NCBI GenBank assembly: GCA_903813345.2
Contig: CAIIXF020000007.1
Coordinates: 15,174,714 to 15,238,713, forward strand
DNA from: Owenia fusiformis
Lineage: Eukaryota; Annelida; Polychaeta; Sabellida; Oweniidae
DNA length: 64,000 nucleotides
Direction: 5' to 3'
Positions within the stretch are counted from its first letter, which is position 1. Every line of letters begins with the position of its first letter. Position numbers and translations under genes: made by a program. Of this stretch, positions 13,440-35,300 are shown piece by piece. The notes beneath the pieces are model-generated. The model had not been told where the DNA came from. It did not search any database and was given only the letters and a program-made list of their open reading frames with translations.

Positions 13440-14190
13440 TCTTGTTATCTCTAATATTGGACAGATCTCTTAATATCACAATTCTGAGATCTCTGATATT
13501 ATTGTTCCGATAACTCAAATGTTACAGCTCTGAGATGTCTATTATAAAAACTCAGAAATATGATACTATACAACTTTTATCACAATTCTGCATGCTCATT
13601 GCTGATATCACAATTGTTAGGTCTCTAATATATCACTATTGTGAGATCTGTTACAGCTCTGAGATCTTTGATATCACAACTCCTGAGACCTCTCACAATT
13701 TTGACATGTGTATATAATATCACAATCCTGAAATCTCCAATATCACAATCCTGAAATCTCCAATATCACAATCCTGAAATCTCCAATATCACCAATCTGA
13801 GATCTCTAATTCTACAGCTCTGAGAACTCTAATAAACCAACTCTGAGATCTTTGAAATGACAAAGAAAGAACTATATAGTACTAAAATATGATATGTACA
13901 ACTCCCAATTCTGAAAGCTCTAATATCACCATTCTGGGATCTAATATTGCAATTTTATTTCTATTTGATACTTGGAATCTTTAGTATTATCTTATAACTC
14001 AATGTTCTTTGGATTTATTAGCTATATTACAACTCTTGAGTTCTTAATATCACAATTCACATCTCTATTATCACAATCAGATATTAGGTCAGCTTTGAGA
14101 TTTATATTAGAACTTTTTAGATCTCTTATATTTCAATTCTTGAGATTTCTTATATCAGAACATTGATAATCTAATCTTGCAACTCGGAGA
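13440..14190 (+). repeat. Degenerate minisatellite, ~22-bp unit (ATCACAATCCTGAAATCTCCAAT)
   Basis: About 30 units of the form (C)TGAGATCTCTAATATCACAAT. Several adjacent copies around 13720-13790 are nearly identical, while the flanks are strongly diverged. It ends about 340 bp before IDI1 exon 1. Confidence 0.85.
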
Positions 14191-14464
14191 CCTGTGATAT
14201 TTTGTCACTTAACATTTCGTAGAATGTACTGTTTTTACAAAACTCGGGGGAAAGGTGAGGAGAAATAGAGATTAAGCCCGGGAGGTCAAGCTACACGTTT
14301 TAACAGAGCTTGTAAACGTGTAATTATGATTTTTCTAGGGATTAAAACATTTTCCTAAAACTTTATACTCAATCTTGGAAGGAAATACTTTGGAAGGGAG
14401 TACTTTTATCCCAAGAGACTCCTAGTTCAATACTTTACAAATTATCTTAAAAACGTGAAGCTTA

Positions 14465-14530
14465 ACTTCTCATTTTCGTTCAGTCCACTGGCGTAATCCG
14501 GCAAATTATCATTTCCGGGTTCGTTCAAAT
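14465..14530 (+). promoter_or_regulatory. Probable IDI1 proximal promoter/5' UTR
   Basis: A small CpG-bearing patch immediately before the proposed IDI1 start codon, with ATCCGGCAA and ATTTCCGGGTTCG, both resembling ETS-type GGAA sites on one strand. The start context AAATATGG has A at -3 and G at +4. No TATA box is obvious. Confidence 0.4.
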
Positions 14531-24212
<9,682 letters not shown>

Positions 24213-24319
24213 TTTTATGGACTCTGTTCGTCCATATGCAACTATAAGGGACATTCAAAAAGTTCTGCACTGGAACCCCCAACCTTATTACAAATTCATT
24301 AATATAATTCTAGAAATTG

Positions 24320-24640
24320 TTAAGGTGGCCATTTTGGATTTTCTGTTTTTTCTGCACACCAGGGAAACCATTTGAACCATTCACATTTTCTGGTGTGTTT
24401 CTTTGTATCAAAATCTAGAATTTACTAGTTTTCATGAATTCTAGTTAAGTGTCAAGTCGGCCATTTTGGATTTTCCATCCTAAAGTCTTGTCTGTAATAT
24501 CTAGCTGAACCATTTGATGAATTGATCTGAATTTTTTGGTATGAAATTCTAGAACTGATTAGTTTTTGGGAATTCTGGGTAAATGATGAGATGGCCATTT
24601 TAGATTTGTCGTCCTGAAATCTTGTCTGTAAAGTTTTCTC
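24320..24640 (+). repeat. Degenerate tandem repeat, ~130-bp unit (GGCCATTTTGGATTTTC)
   Basis: Three copies, starting near 24327, 24457 and 24592, share GGCCATTTTRGATTT, then CCTGAAATCTTGTCTGTAA-like text, ...CCATTTGA..., and CTAGAA.TGATTAGTTTT. Two weaker copies lie at about 25740-25990. The array is in the presumed IDI1 3' UTR. Confidence 0.7.
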
Positions 24641-24682
24641 TATGTTTCAACCCAACAGTTTGATTTTAAGTGTGCAAAACTG

Positions 24683-24718
24683 TTCACCATGTGTCTTGTT
24701 TAAAAGACACATGGTGAA
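24683..24718 (+). other. Perfect 15-bp stem, 6-nt loop hairpin
   Basis: TTCACCATGTGTCTT and AAGACACATGGTGAA are exact reverse complements separated by GTTTAA. It sits 470 nt after the IDI1 stop codon, probably in the 3' UTR. There is no T-run of the sort that would make a pol III terminator. Confidence 0.8.
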
Positions 24719-26202
24719 ATTAGTAATAAAATGATTTTGGAATCTTTGGAGGTGAAATGACCCTAGAACCTCTGTTATGGTCAGTTTAGGATGCAGTGTT
24801 TATCCCCTGGGAAATATGAAGATCTCCCAAGAGACTCTGCATATTTCCTTTGTGATAAACCTCGTATCCAAAACCTCCAAGAATTTAACCCTTATATATA
24901 TGTAGAAAGGGTGAAACAACTGAATATCTATAAATTTTATTTAAAAAATAATCTTTGGAAGCTTCCATGCAAAACGTTCTGAAAAATCCTAATTGCTCGA
25001 AATGTGAGAACTGATTTACACCACGAGGATTCTGATAATTAGTCTCTGAACGGCTTGATTAATCTACTTGGACCATACAACAAAGAATTTTGATAGGAAC
25101 CTCTTCTTGGTAGAATTAGGCACTACAGGTCTAAATTAGTTTCATCATATGACATACATTTGCCACAATTTGGAGTTTCATGGACATTTAACAGTACCAT
25201 ATTTGATTTGAAAACTATAATTATTCTGGGTAGCTCTATCAGTACAAAACTGGTCTTCCTTGAGGCCAATATCATGCATTAATGCAAAATAGGAATGATA
25301 ATCTTGCAAATATTAGGTGCAATAGACTATTTATAAGTAGAAATGAGTGATATCATGCTTTACTTAGTATTTTTTCCTTTAAATCTTTGAAGGGTTGGCG
25401 ACCTCCATATTTTTGATAGAGAATCAAAAGAAATTTTAAGTTTACAAACAGTTTTAACTGTCACTATGTATATGTATTTAAAGTATTTTCATAGTACATA
25501 TGGAATAAATACTGTTTTAGTTCCGGATGTACATCATTTATACATGTACAGTATAATTGTACCACTGTAATAAATATTGTATCATACAGATAAATAAAAT
25601 TGATTTCAACTTAGAAATGTATATCTTTTTATTGCACCCTTGGGTGCTATGTTGTGATCAGATTGCCAGGTGAGTGGTTTAGGCACTCCAAATTAAACTT
25701 GTCCTCCCATTTTCAGGCAAACTGTTTCGGGATTAATTTCAGATTTCCAGGGATGTTTTCTTTCACTTTGTATGAAAATCTAAAACTGATAAGATTTTGG
25801 GTATGCTTGGTAAATTTTACGACATTTTAGATTTTCCTTCCTGAAAACTTGTCTGAAGTCTTGTCCACACGTTTCCAGCCAACACATTTGATGAATAGAT
25901 CTGATACTTTTTGGCGCTATTTCTTGGTATGAAACTTTGCAACTGACCAATTTTTTAGTCATTCTGGATAAACTTTTATATAGCCATTATTTAGCCAAAC
26001 CACTTGACAGATTTATTTGAAAATTTCATGGATGCTTCTCAGTAAATTCTTATCACTTTTAACAATATTGTTTACCCTGTGTCTTGCTGAAAATTTGATA
26101 TCTTATTCAAGGTAGATTCCTCATATTGCCCATGTTATATAACCAGTAACCATGAATATTGAAAGTGAAAAACCTCGAGTTTAATTTTAAGAGCTGGTAT
26201 TT

Positions 26203-26208
26203 TTTATT
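26203..26208 (-). terminator. Candidate ICE2 polyadenylation signal
   Basis: AATAAA on the minus strand about 130 nt downstream of the ICE2 stop codon; the nearest canonical hexamer I found. Confidence 0.45.
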
Positions 26209-26338
26209 TCACAAAAAAATAATTTGTACAATTTCAAATCATCTACATGATGAGTGAATAAGTCAAATAATTAAATTCTGTGTCTTTGTATGACATTTTG
26301 CAAATGTTCACACAAATTCTCAAATGATCAGAATGTTC

Positions 26339-29300
26339 TTATTTAGTCTGTAGTTGAGCCTGACCTTTCCCTTTTCTTGCTCTCTTTCTGTTTTTCTTAG
26401 CTTTAGATTTGTTAAGGTTTGTAGGTGTTGGACCTTGAGGATTCTCTGAAATCATCATATGAAGATTTTTTAATGTATTACAAACATTGTGTTCGATAAG
26501 AATGTTTAATATACTGTTTTTATGTACAATGTACATCTAATATATTTATCAAGCTGTTAAAAGGAGACTTTTAAAACTACAAGTATTTTTTTTATATACT
26601 CGTTTATAGCAGTCTTTAAGATACAGAAAACTATGAAATCTCTGCACATTATACAGTATATACAGACATTGTGATAACTCACATGTGATTCAATATTTAC
26701 AATGTACACAAACAGCTCTTGCAAAGTGTATGCATTGATGTTCTCACCTCTGGGTTCAAATGTAGCAGGAATCCGATTATATTTTTTCTGCCAGGGTAAG
26801 AAGGTATTGGGGTCTACAGGTATCCACTGTCTTAAAATAGGGACAACTTTGTCTGTGTATCCCTGATAGCAATGGCGCAGGTCAAATGTTCCGCTGTAAT
26901 AGAAAATTGTACATACCTTGTACTATAAATAGAGAAAGGGAAATCACAAGAAACATCTTTTGTAACACTACAATGGCTTCATTAAGGGTCATTTTCTGAT
27001 TTTTAGAACAATGTAATGATATCAAATTGCAGATGTAATTGCTTATTTCATTCAAAATAACATATGACAGTTGTATTTTAGTACCATGTAGTACATTTAG
27101 TACTTGTAGTTGTAGATTAGAAAATAATACAATATAAGGTAGAGGTGTCACAGGTCAGATATTCTTAGGGTCGGGTCAGAAAAAAGTGTGTGGGTCGGGT
27201 CATTTCGGGTCGGGTCAGAAAAGAGAAAAATGAATTTAATACTAGTAACTGAAATGACTGGGTAAATATGTCGCACATTATAAGACTGTTTAAGCCTGCA
27301 TCACTACATGTTATGCTTTGATAAAGGAAAATGATAGAAACTTAGCATTAAATCGTAGAGAAGAACTGTAAATTATTTTATGTTCCTAATTTCTATCTTT
27401 ACAAGAAATTCCTGAGTGTTCTGACCCGACCCAAATTTGGTAGGTAGCTGTTCGTGACCTGACCCGAGCCTCCTGACCTGAGATTCAGGTTGACTTTGCT
27501 TGGCGTGACACCTCTCGGTATTAGGGTCATTAAAAGGTTCTGTGAAGCCTTTGATAAAAACATTTTGAACAACCCTAAAAGTAAGATACCTTTTCTGTTC
27601 TGTAGATGAGCTTACTGAGCAATGAGGTTCCCCTGCCTCATGGGATAGAAGGTACTCTCCAACTGGCAGTCTATACATGTAGTAAATACAGCAAATTAAA
27701 TTAAGACAAAGATTCTATGATTTATTACTAATAAATGACTAATGATTCTTTCTGATCATTGTTTGAAGACAAATGGTGAAGTGATTGAGGCCTAATTGGC
27801 AATGGAAAGAATAAAATGAAGGTATTTTTGACAGAATACAACAGTGTTGGGCTATAAAGTATATTGATGCATTGTTAACAGTGGTTCTGAAAGACTACAT
27901 AACATAAAGGAACAATACAAGGTAACCTGTTGGAACAGAACCTTAGAAAGCAATACACTATAAGTTGTTTTTTGCAATAAATAACATAAAATTCATCAAA
28001 CTTAAAGTAATAGTCTTTTATGTTGCTTTTATGAGCACTTAACAGTTGATAACATTGGCTACTGATATTTGGGATGACAATACACATCTTGTAGTTGAAT
28101 GCCAATGGCGATGGCGATAGACTAGGATATATTTCAAGCATCCATATACATATATAATTTCGCAATCTATTATGTTCGGATGAAGAAAAGATGAAATGGT
28201 ATCTTCCAAGATCAAACAGTCCCTTCAAGATAAAATGGTTCCAGTTAAATCTAATTGTCCCCCAAGATCTTATGGTTTCTCCCCAACTCTAATGGTATTA
28301 ACAACTCTATGCATTTATTAAGGGTGAATCTGTTTTATAGGTTGGTGAAAGTACACGTAAATAGTTATGAGTTATTTTACATACTTGCTTAGTTTTGAAA
28401 GTATTCCTTGCAATGACTCCACTCCAAGTGATGGGCTGAAAATGTCAATTACCCACCATGCAATCATAAATACATCTCTCAATTCAATATCTAAAGATTA
28501 ATAAAAATAAGACAATGCAAATACCAATATGGTACTAGTATGTTATTAGTGTGTGCCAAATTGCTTTCTAAGTGGCTTAGTTAGGCTAAACCTATGTTGT
28601 GGTAGCTTACTATGAATTGACCCATAGTCATTTTAGATTGATCTATTATCTATTCATTTTTACTTGTCTGCAGTCAAAATAGTGACACGAAAGGGCTAAA
28701 CGGCTTGCACCAAGGTGCGACCGTCAAAAAGATGAGTTTGAAAAATATACATTTTTTTTAAATAATACTTGTAAGTATACAAAATAAGATGCAAATTTGA
28801 TATTGATGTGTAATGATAGTCCATTCGGGTGTGGTAATTTTATGAAAAACAATTATGGTAAAAAATTGGATATTTATGACCTTAAAATGCGATTTCAATT
28901 AAAAAGTTACTGTTGTCAAGGATATTATTCCTACTTTATATAGTCAATGTTTTTTAAATATACCAATAACCATTTCATTAGTTTTTGACAAAGTAAATAA
29001 TTATAGGGCTCACACAAGGATCAACTTTGTTCATAGCATTTTCATATAAAGTGATGTTTTGAAAAAATACGAAGGTAAACTCAATTTTATTTTTTATTTG
29101 TTGAAGAAAAAACAATTATATGTCTTGTTTCGACTGAAAAATCTCAATTCATCGCCCTTGCTTCGCAAGCAGGAGAGTCTACACCAGTACGAAAAAGTCA
29201 TCAAAAAGTTGATCCTTGTGTGAGCCCTACAATTATTTACTTTGTCAAAAACGTATATAATGGTTATTCGGATATATAAAAATCATTTAATAGGTAAAAT

Positions 29301-32300
29301 AGGAAAAGTATCATTGACTTCTGATTTTGAATAAAAAAGTATTACGAGCATATAGTGCATCACTTAGTTTATAGCTTGCAGACAGTGATCTAAGAGGCAT
29401 CATCTTGTAGTAATGGGTGTGACAGTGATGAGACGGGAATTGATTTTATTAATGCAAGTTTTGACAATCCTAGTATTGATGGTTTATTTTACGGACGTCA
29501 TATTAAAAGATACCAATTTGCATTACATCAACATCAAAGAAGTTTTGATTTGTTCACAGATACGTGTCAGAGTGATACCTGTAGCAGTTGCACTAGATTG
29601 ATATACAACAAGATATGTGTGAGCATTCATTGCAACATTTACTTAAGAGTTATAATTTTACTAAATCTGATGGAAGATTAGATAATCTATCTCTTTTGGT
29701 TTATTCAATTTGAATATTACTTTTGCAATAAAGATACCTTAGTTTTGAAACATTAGCAGCAATTTCATTTCAAAAAGATCAGTTTTCAACTTCGTACTAT
29801 GTTTTGTTCATAAAATGTGTATTCAACATAGGTCAAAAGTCAGGGTAATTTCAAGTTTAAAATATCAATATCTAGGATAGTTGGCATTTTAAGACATTTT
29901 GCCGATGGTGTGACCCTTCACAACCGATGATTATGTGACCTGAGGTAAAGATCAACTGAATGGGTGTAGGTAATTTCAAGGTCAATATCTAGCAACTTGG
30001 TGTTTTAAGGCAGTTGAGAACAATTCTGACCCTTGAAAACCGATTATTAGGTGACCTGTTGTCAGGGTCAAGGTCTATAGGTCAAGATCATTTCAAGGTC
30101 ATCAATATCTAAATATTTGGCGTTTTTGGGCTGAGGTTACCCTTTGTGAATCATGAATGTGTGACCTGAGGTCAAGGTTATTTCAAGGTCAAATATCAGT
30201 ATCTAAGTATTTGGTGTATTAAGGCCCTGGTATCTGCTGTGGCCCCCTCATGATAGGGTGACTTCCAAGGTCAATATCTGGCAATTTGGAGTTCAAAGGC
30301 AATTGAGAACAATTGTGACCTTTGGCGACCAATGATTAGGTGACCTGGTGTCAAGGTCATTTCAAGGTCAATATCTAAGTAGTTGGCAAATGTGGGGCTA
30401 CAGTCCTATTTAATGACCAATGATAAAATGACCAGAGATCTATAAGTCAATGTTTATGGATCAAGATCATTTCAAGGTCATAGCCCAATATCTAATTAGT
30501 ATTTGGCGTTTTGGGGCTGAACGTGTTTTTGTGAAAACAATATGATTTTTCTTATGTAAAGTCCGTGTGATAAAAATGATATCATCCAACTTCTTCACTT
30601 GAAAAGAAAAAACGTCATGAATCCCCCTCAACCTTTATTTTTCAACTTATTTTTTATGATTTCATTCTGGTTTGATTCCTTGACAACTTAATGATACACT
30701 ACATGATTTTACTACTATATGTACGGGTATAAGCATCAAATGTGGTGCCACCTGTTATTAATAACATTCGTAAACATAATGCTTGAATGTATCAATAAAT
30801 TGAAATTGAAAATATAAATATTTGAAAATGTATCTGAAATATTATTGATAAGATCCCCACCTTGTCACTTTTTGAAAAATATTAGGTTTATTTTCTAAAG
30901 TATTTTTTGTTAATTCGAATATATCAAAAGTTCTTCTACGCTAATGAATTAACAAATTCTGAAAAGGGGACGGGTATTGAAATGCGATAAATTTAAAAAC
31001 CACAAGTTCCATGTTATTTTCCATTGGAAAAACTCAAACTATCCATTGTTTTCAACATAATTGTGGTCATTGAAAGTTGATATCTCTACTAATGGAAAAG
31101 TTTTAGACCACTTGTTGAATAATATTTTCATGCAATTCAAATAAAAAAGAAGAACCTCTGTTGAGTAAATAATTTCAAAAAAATGTTGAGATGGGTTCCC
31201 CATTCATAGTTTTTTAGATTGTTTGAATGATATTTTTATAATCATTGAGAATTGAATTTTCTTGAAAGATAACATATTGTGTTTTTGAGAAATGTCATAT
31301 TTATATTGAGAAAGTAGTCATGGTAAAATATATGACGATCAGATATCACTTGCCATACTATACCTGGTCCTTTGCCAATTTGAAGTGAATTGTAAAATCA
31401 TATCAGGAGAGAGGACATCCAAATATGAGGTTATTAGTTTAATGACTGCAATCAGTAATCAACAGCCACGAGAGTTACTTTCTCTAGTAATTCTGAATTG
31501 GATCAGTATTGTATTGTATTGTATTGTATAATACGACCATTTAATTCACACTAGTTTCTTCATTTTGCCTGGACTAAAAAATCCCGAATCTGTTTGGGTG
31601 AAATTACCAAATGTGACCAATAATATGAGTATATTTGAGTATTGTCTCTTCACTTTCCAGTCAAAAATGTAAGATTTAAAAATATTTTTACAAATAATTG
31701 CAGTAAAACATGCAAAATATAATGCACATTGGTTATTGAAATGTAAAGATAGTCCATGAGGGTATGGTTATATTATTAAAAACAATTATGGTAAAAATTG
31801 GGTATTTCTAACCATATAATGCTTTTTATTCCAAGTTCAAAGACATTCTTCCTATTTTACCTCTGAAATGATTTTCATACCACCGAATAACCATTATATC
31901 AGTTTCTGGCAAAGTAAATAAGTGTAGGGCTTACACAAGGATCAACGTTTTTTAAGACTGTTTATGTACTTGTATATCCCCTGCCGTTCTAAGAGGAAGA
32001 GCAATGAATTGCGATTTTTCAGTCAAAACAATGAAATAAACACACTCTGTTTATTTTGTTAAACATTTAACAAATAAAATTGTGTTTAACCTTATATTTT
32101 TTCAAAACATCACTAAATATGAAAATATTGAAAATAAAGTTGATCCTTGTGTGAGCCCTATATTTATTTACTTTGCCAAAAATGAATATAATGGTAATTA
32201 AAATATTTTGAAAACATTGAATAGGTGAAATAGGAATATTATCATTAACAACCATGACTTTTGAATAAATATGGTATTTTCAGGTCAGAAATATCTGTAT

Positions 32301-35300
32301 AATTCTTCACAATTATTGTTTTTTATAAAAATGGCCACACGCAAATGGACTATCATACTTATCAATACCAAATTTGCCTCCTATATTGTATACCCATTGC
32401 TATGATTTGAAAAAAATAATTTTTTATCAAACTCATCTTTTTGATGGTTGCACCTTGGTGCAAGCCGTTTAGCCCTTTCGTGTCACCTTTTTGAGTGCAG
32501 ACAAGTAAAAATGAATAGTTGATGGACCAATCTATAATGATAATGGGTCACTTCATAGTAAGCTACCACAACATAGGTTTTTGTGATTTTCTGGGGTTTT
32601 GGCACACACTATATAGGGAGAATAAGTTAGCACTGTTTTTAAGCATGCGAATGTGAGTAAAACGATGGTCTTCCGAGCCTTTACTTTAATAATTGAGTTT
32701 GAAGGTGTAAGCTTACTTTTATAGACAATTTACCTCAGTTATTTTCTGTAAACAAAGCACTTACTTTATATTTCTTGTGCTCAACTAATAATATATTATG
32801 AATAGGTATGTATGTAGTCTTAAAATCAATCATATAAGGAGAAAACCTTACTTGAATGGACATCTTGGATAGATGATGTCTTTGTGCTCTATTTCATCAA
32901 GGATTACAATCTCATTGGTTGTGTTATTTATACGACCTGTCAATTCAAATAAAAAGTTTAAGTCAATAACACTCTGCAATTTGATCATTGATCACTGGAA
33001 TGACCTTAATGATAAAAACAAATCTATCCTATAACATGTATAATTTATTAAAAAATATTTGAAAACTCAGAATTAAATAATTAATTACAGAAGGCACTAG
33101 GACTAACACTGAACTACATAGTCAATTGGCTCTTCCATATGAACACTAGCAAGTATATCTTGGATACCCAGTTTCCTGGCCTCCGTTCAAGTTAAAAGTA
33201 CATGTACAGGAAAACTCATCAACTTGAACACCCCTTGAATATGACCACCTACATAGCCTCTATAGGCTTTCTATAGGTTCTCTATATCTCTATAGCCTGA
33301 ACACGTTTCCTTGAGTCTCTTTTCAATTCCTCCCATTAACTTCCCCACTAGATCCCTCTCTACAATGAACAAATTTTGCTGGGTCTAAGAAGCATTTACT
33401 CTGTAAAGACTTTTGTATTGTGCATTTATCTGAATTGCTAAAACGCTTACCTCTGATAAGCCTAGCAGCAAATTGTTCTCTAATCTTTGTTTTGATCCAG
33501 TCCCGAGAAATCTCACTTGCCGTGCATTGTTCTCCACCAAATATGGTCTGGTACTCCATCTTAGCGCTGAGTTGCACATAGTATGGCTGGAAGTTGAATA
33601 TCAGTATTGAAGTAGGCCTAGCATAAAATATCATAAATCAATGCTAGGCTATGTAGTTATCTCAATAAAACCAGATTTGTATCAGTAACGAAAAGCAAAG
33701 ACCCATTACCAGGTTTATCTTGTAAATTTTTGAATAATCTTAATGAATTTTTGTCAAGCAAATGAAATCTTAAATATTCAACATTAAAAAGTATAGGCCT
33801 AGATATCAAAGTTTCCGCTGACTGATTATCAATAATTGTAAATTGAAAGTATAATCTTCATATCATTAAAATCTAAGGAGTTTAAAATGAAGATATATAT
33901 TCAGCTGGTGTAAAAGGATGTAGTAAAGAATGCAACCATTGCTTGTATCAAATTAATAACTCGTGTACAGGCTTGTGGCTAGCTTTTGCCAATGGGGTTC
34001 AATTTTCAAAAAATTCCAGGATCTGACAACTTTGGCACAAAATCACTTGATACAGGCTTGTGTACCATATTTAATTACTTTCCAATTCTCCCTTTAATCT
34101 AACCCAGCAGGCTCACCTCTTTCCTATACTGTCTGATGAGGCCATGTAGAGCACAGCGAACCATCATGCTGAGGTCACCTAGTTTCCAAAGGCTGTATGT
34201 CAGCTGGTTGTCTGCTACTGAGTGGTAGTTCTCTGCACTCTCACATGTCTCTATTGTGATAGGATCTTGAAATGTACAGAAAATAATACACTCATAATGA
34301 GGCTTATATAGTATACTTGAATTGTCCTTTCGTATTTATGATAAATGTGAAAAATATACATGTATAAACAGGGGCGTCCCCAGGAAAAAAACAACAATAC
34401 ATGTCGTTCTTCTTCTTTTGTCAAAAGCTGTTCATCAAAACAGGACAACCATATATGGGTTGAGACTTATGAGGTATTCCATCTAGTCTAGACCATTTGT
34501 CATATATTTTATCTTTCATTTTAAAATAAAGCAAAGCAAAGTATCTAATACAGAATGCTGATGCGACCACTACAATATGATATTTACCATGTATCTTCTG
34601 CTTGGCTCCCTGACCAGATGTGTCAGTGTCCTGTTTGACACCTTTGGCTGCTTTGTTAGCTCCTAGCTTGTACATCTTCTCCTGATCCAACATGATCTGG
34701 TCCATCATAGAAGACACTGACCCTGTGGCAGGCTCATTCTTGATATCTAAGTATGAACACATTCAAAATTGTAGTACAGTAAAACTGAAGTGGAACAACT
34801 TTGGTACCTCTAAAAAGTGTACCACTTTGGAGGTGTTCCATTTATAGAGGTTTGTTTAACATTAAGTCAATTGGTCTTGGGACTCTGAGAGAAAATTGTT
34901 GCACTAACAAAGGTGTTCCACTTCTAAAGGTGTTCCACTTTACAGGTTTCACTGCACTCTGTTCAGACTCTGTAATAACTGAGACAGGAGAAAGTACAGA
35001 AGCAGAATACAATCCATTGTAATCAATCATGTGTAAAAATGATGTCCTGGAGGTAAATTTCGAATGTACTCTTATTCATAGTTCCCCATATATAGTGTCT
35101 TCGATATCGTCTATGACAACAGAATCTGAATTTGATTAATTTAGAAAGACAACGGCATGTACATATAGGAAGAAGAAATGAACTAAGATCTTAAAATACC
35201 AATATTACACAACATACATATACCTCATACCAATTTACCTTTTTTGATTTGCTTTACTTTTTTCATCTGCATTTTATCTTCTTTAATATTACTATCTTGG

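Larger units (their letters stand above)
24213..26338. other. Convergent intergenic region between IDI1 and ICE2 stop codons
   Basis: Holds the IDI1 3' UTR, a degenerate tandem repeat, a 15-bp perfect hairpin and the ICE2 3' UTR. AATAAA hexamers on the plus strand at about 24724, 25503, 25570 and 25587 are candidate IDI1 polyadenylation signals, and I cannot choose between them. No gene seen. Confidence 0.6.

Noticed and set aside
8590-14190. The two arrays at 8.6-9.2 kb and 13.4-14.2 kb as inverted ends of one large element
   Set aside because: The units (about 19 bp and 22 bp) share only GAGAT and TGTGA-like words when one is reverse-complemented; no shared terminus or target duplication was found.
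27875-28228. 117-codon minus-strand frame within ICE2
   Set aside because: Lies in the intron between ICE2 exons 28385-28435 and 27590-27670; not similar to ICE2 and phases do not fit.
31505-31532. GTATT microsatellite
   Set aside because: A short simple repeat of about five units inside the 4.1-kb element; not informative by itself.
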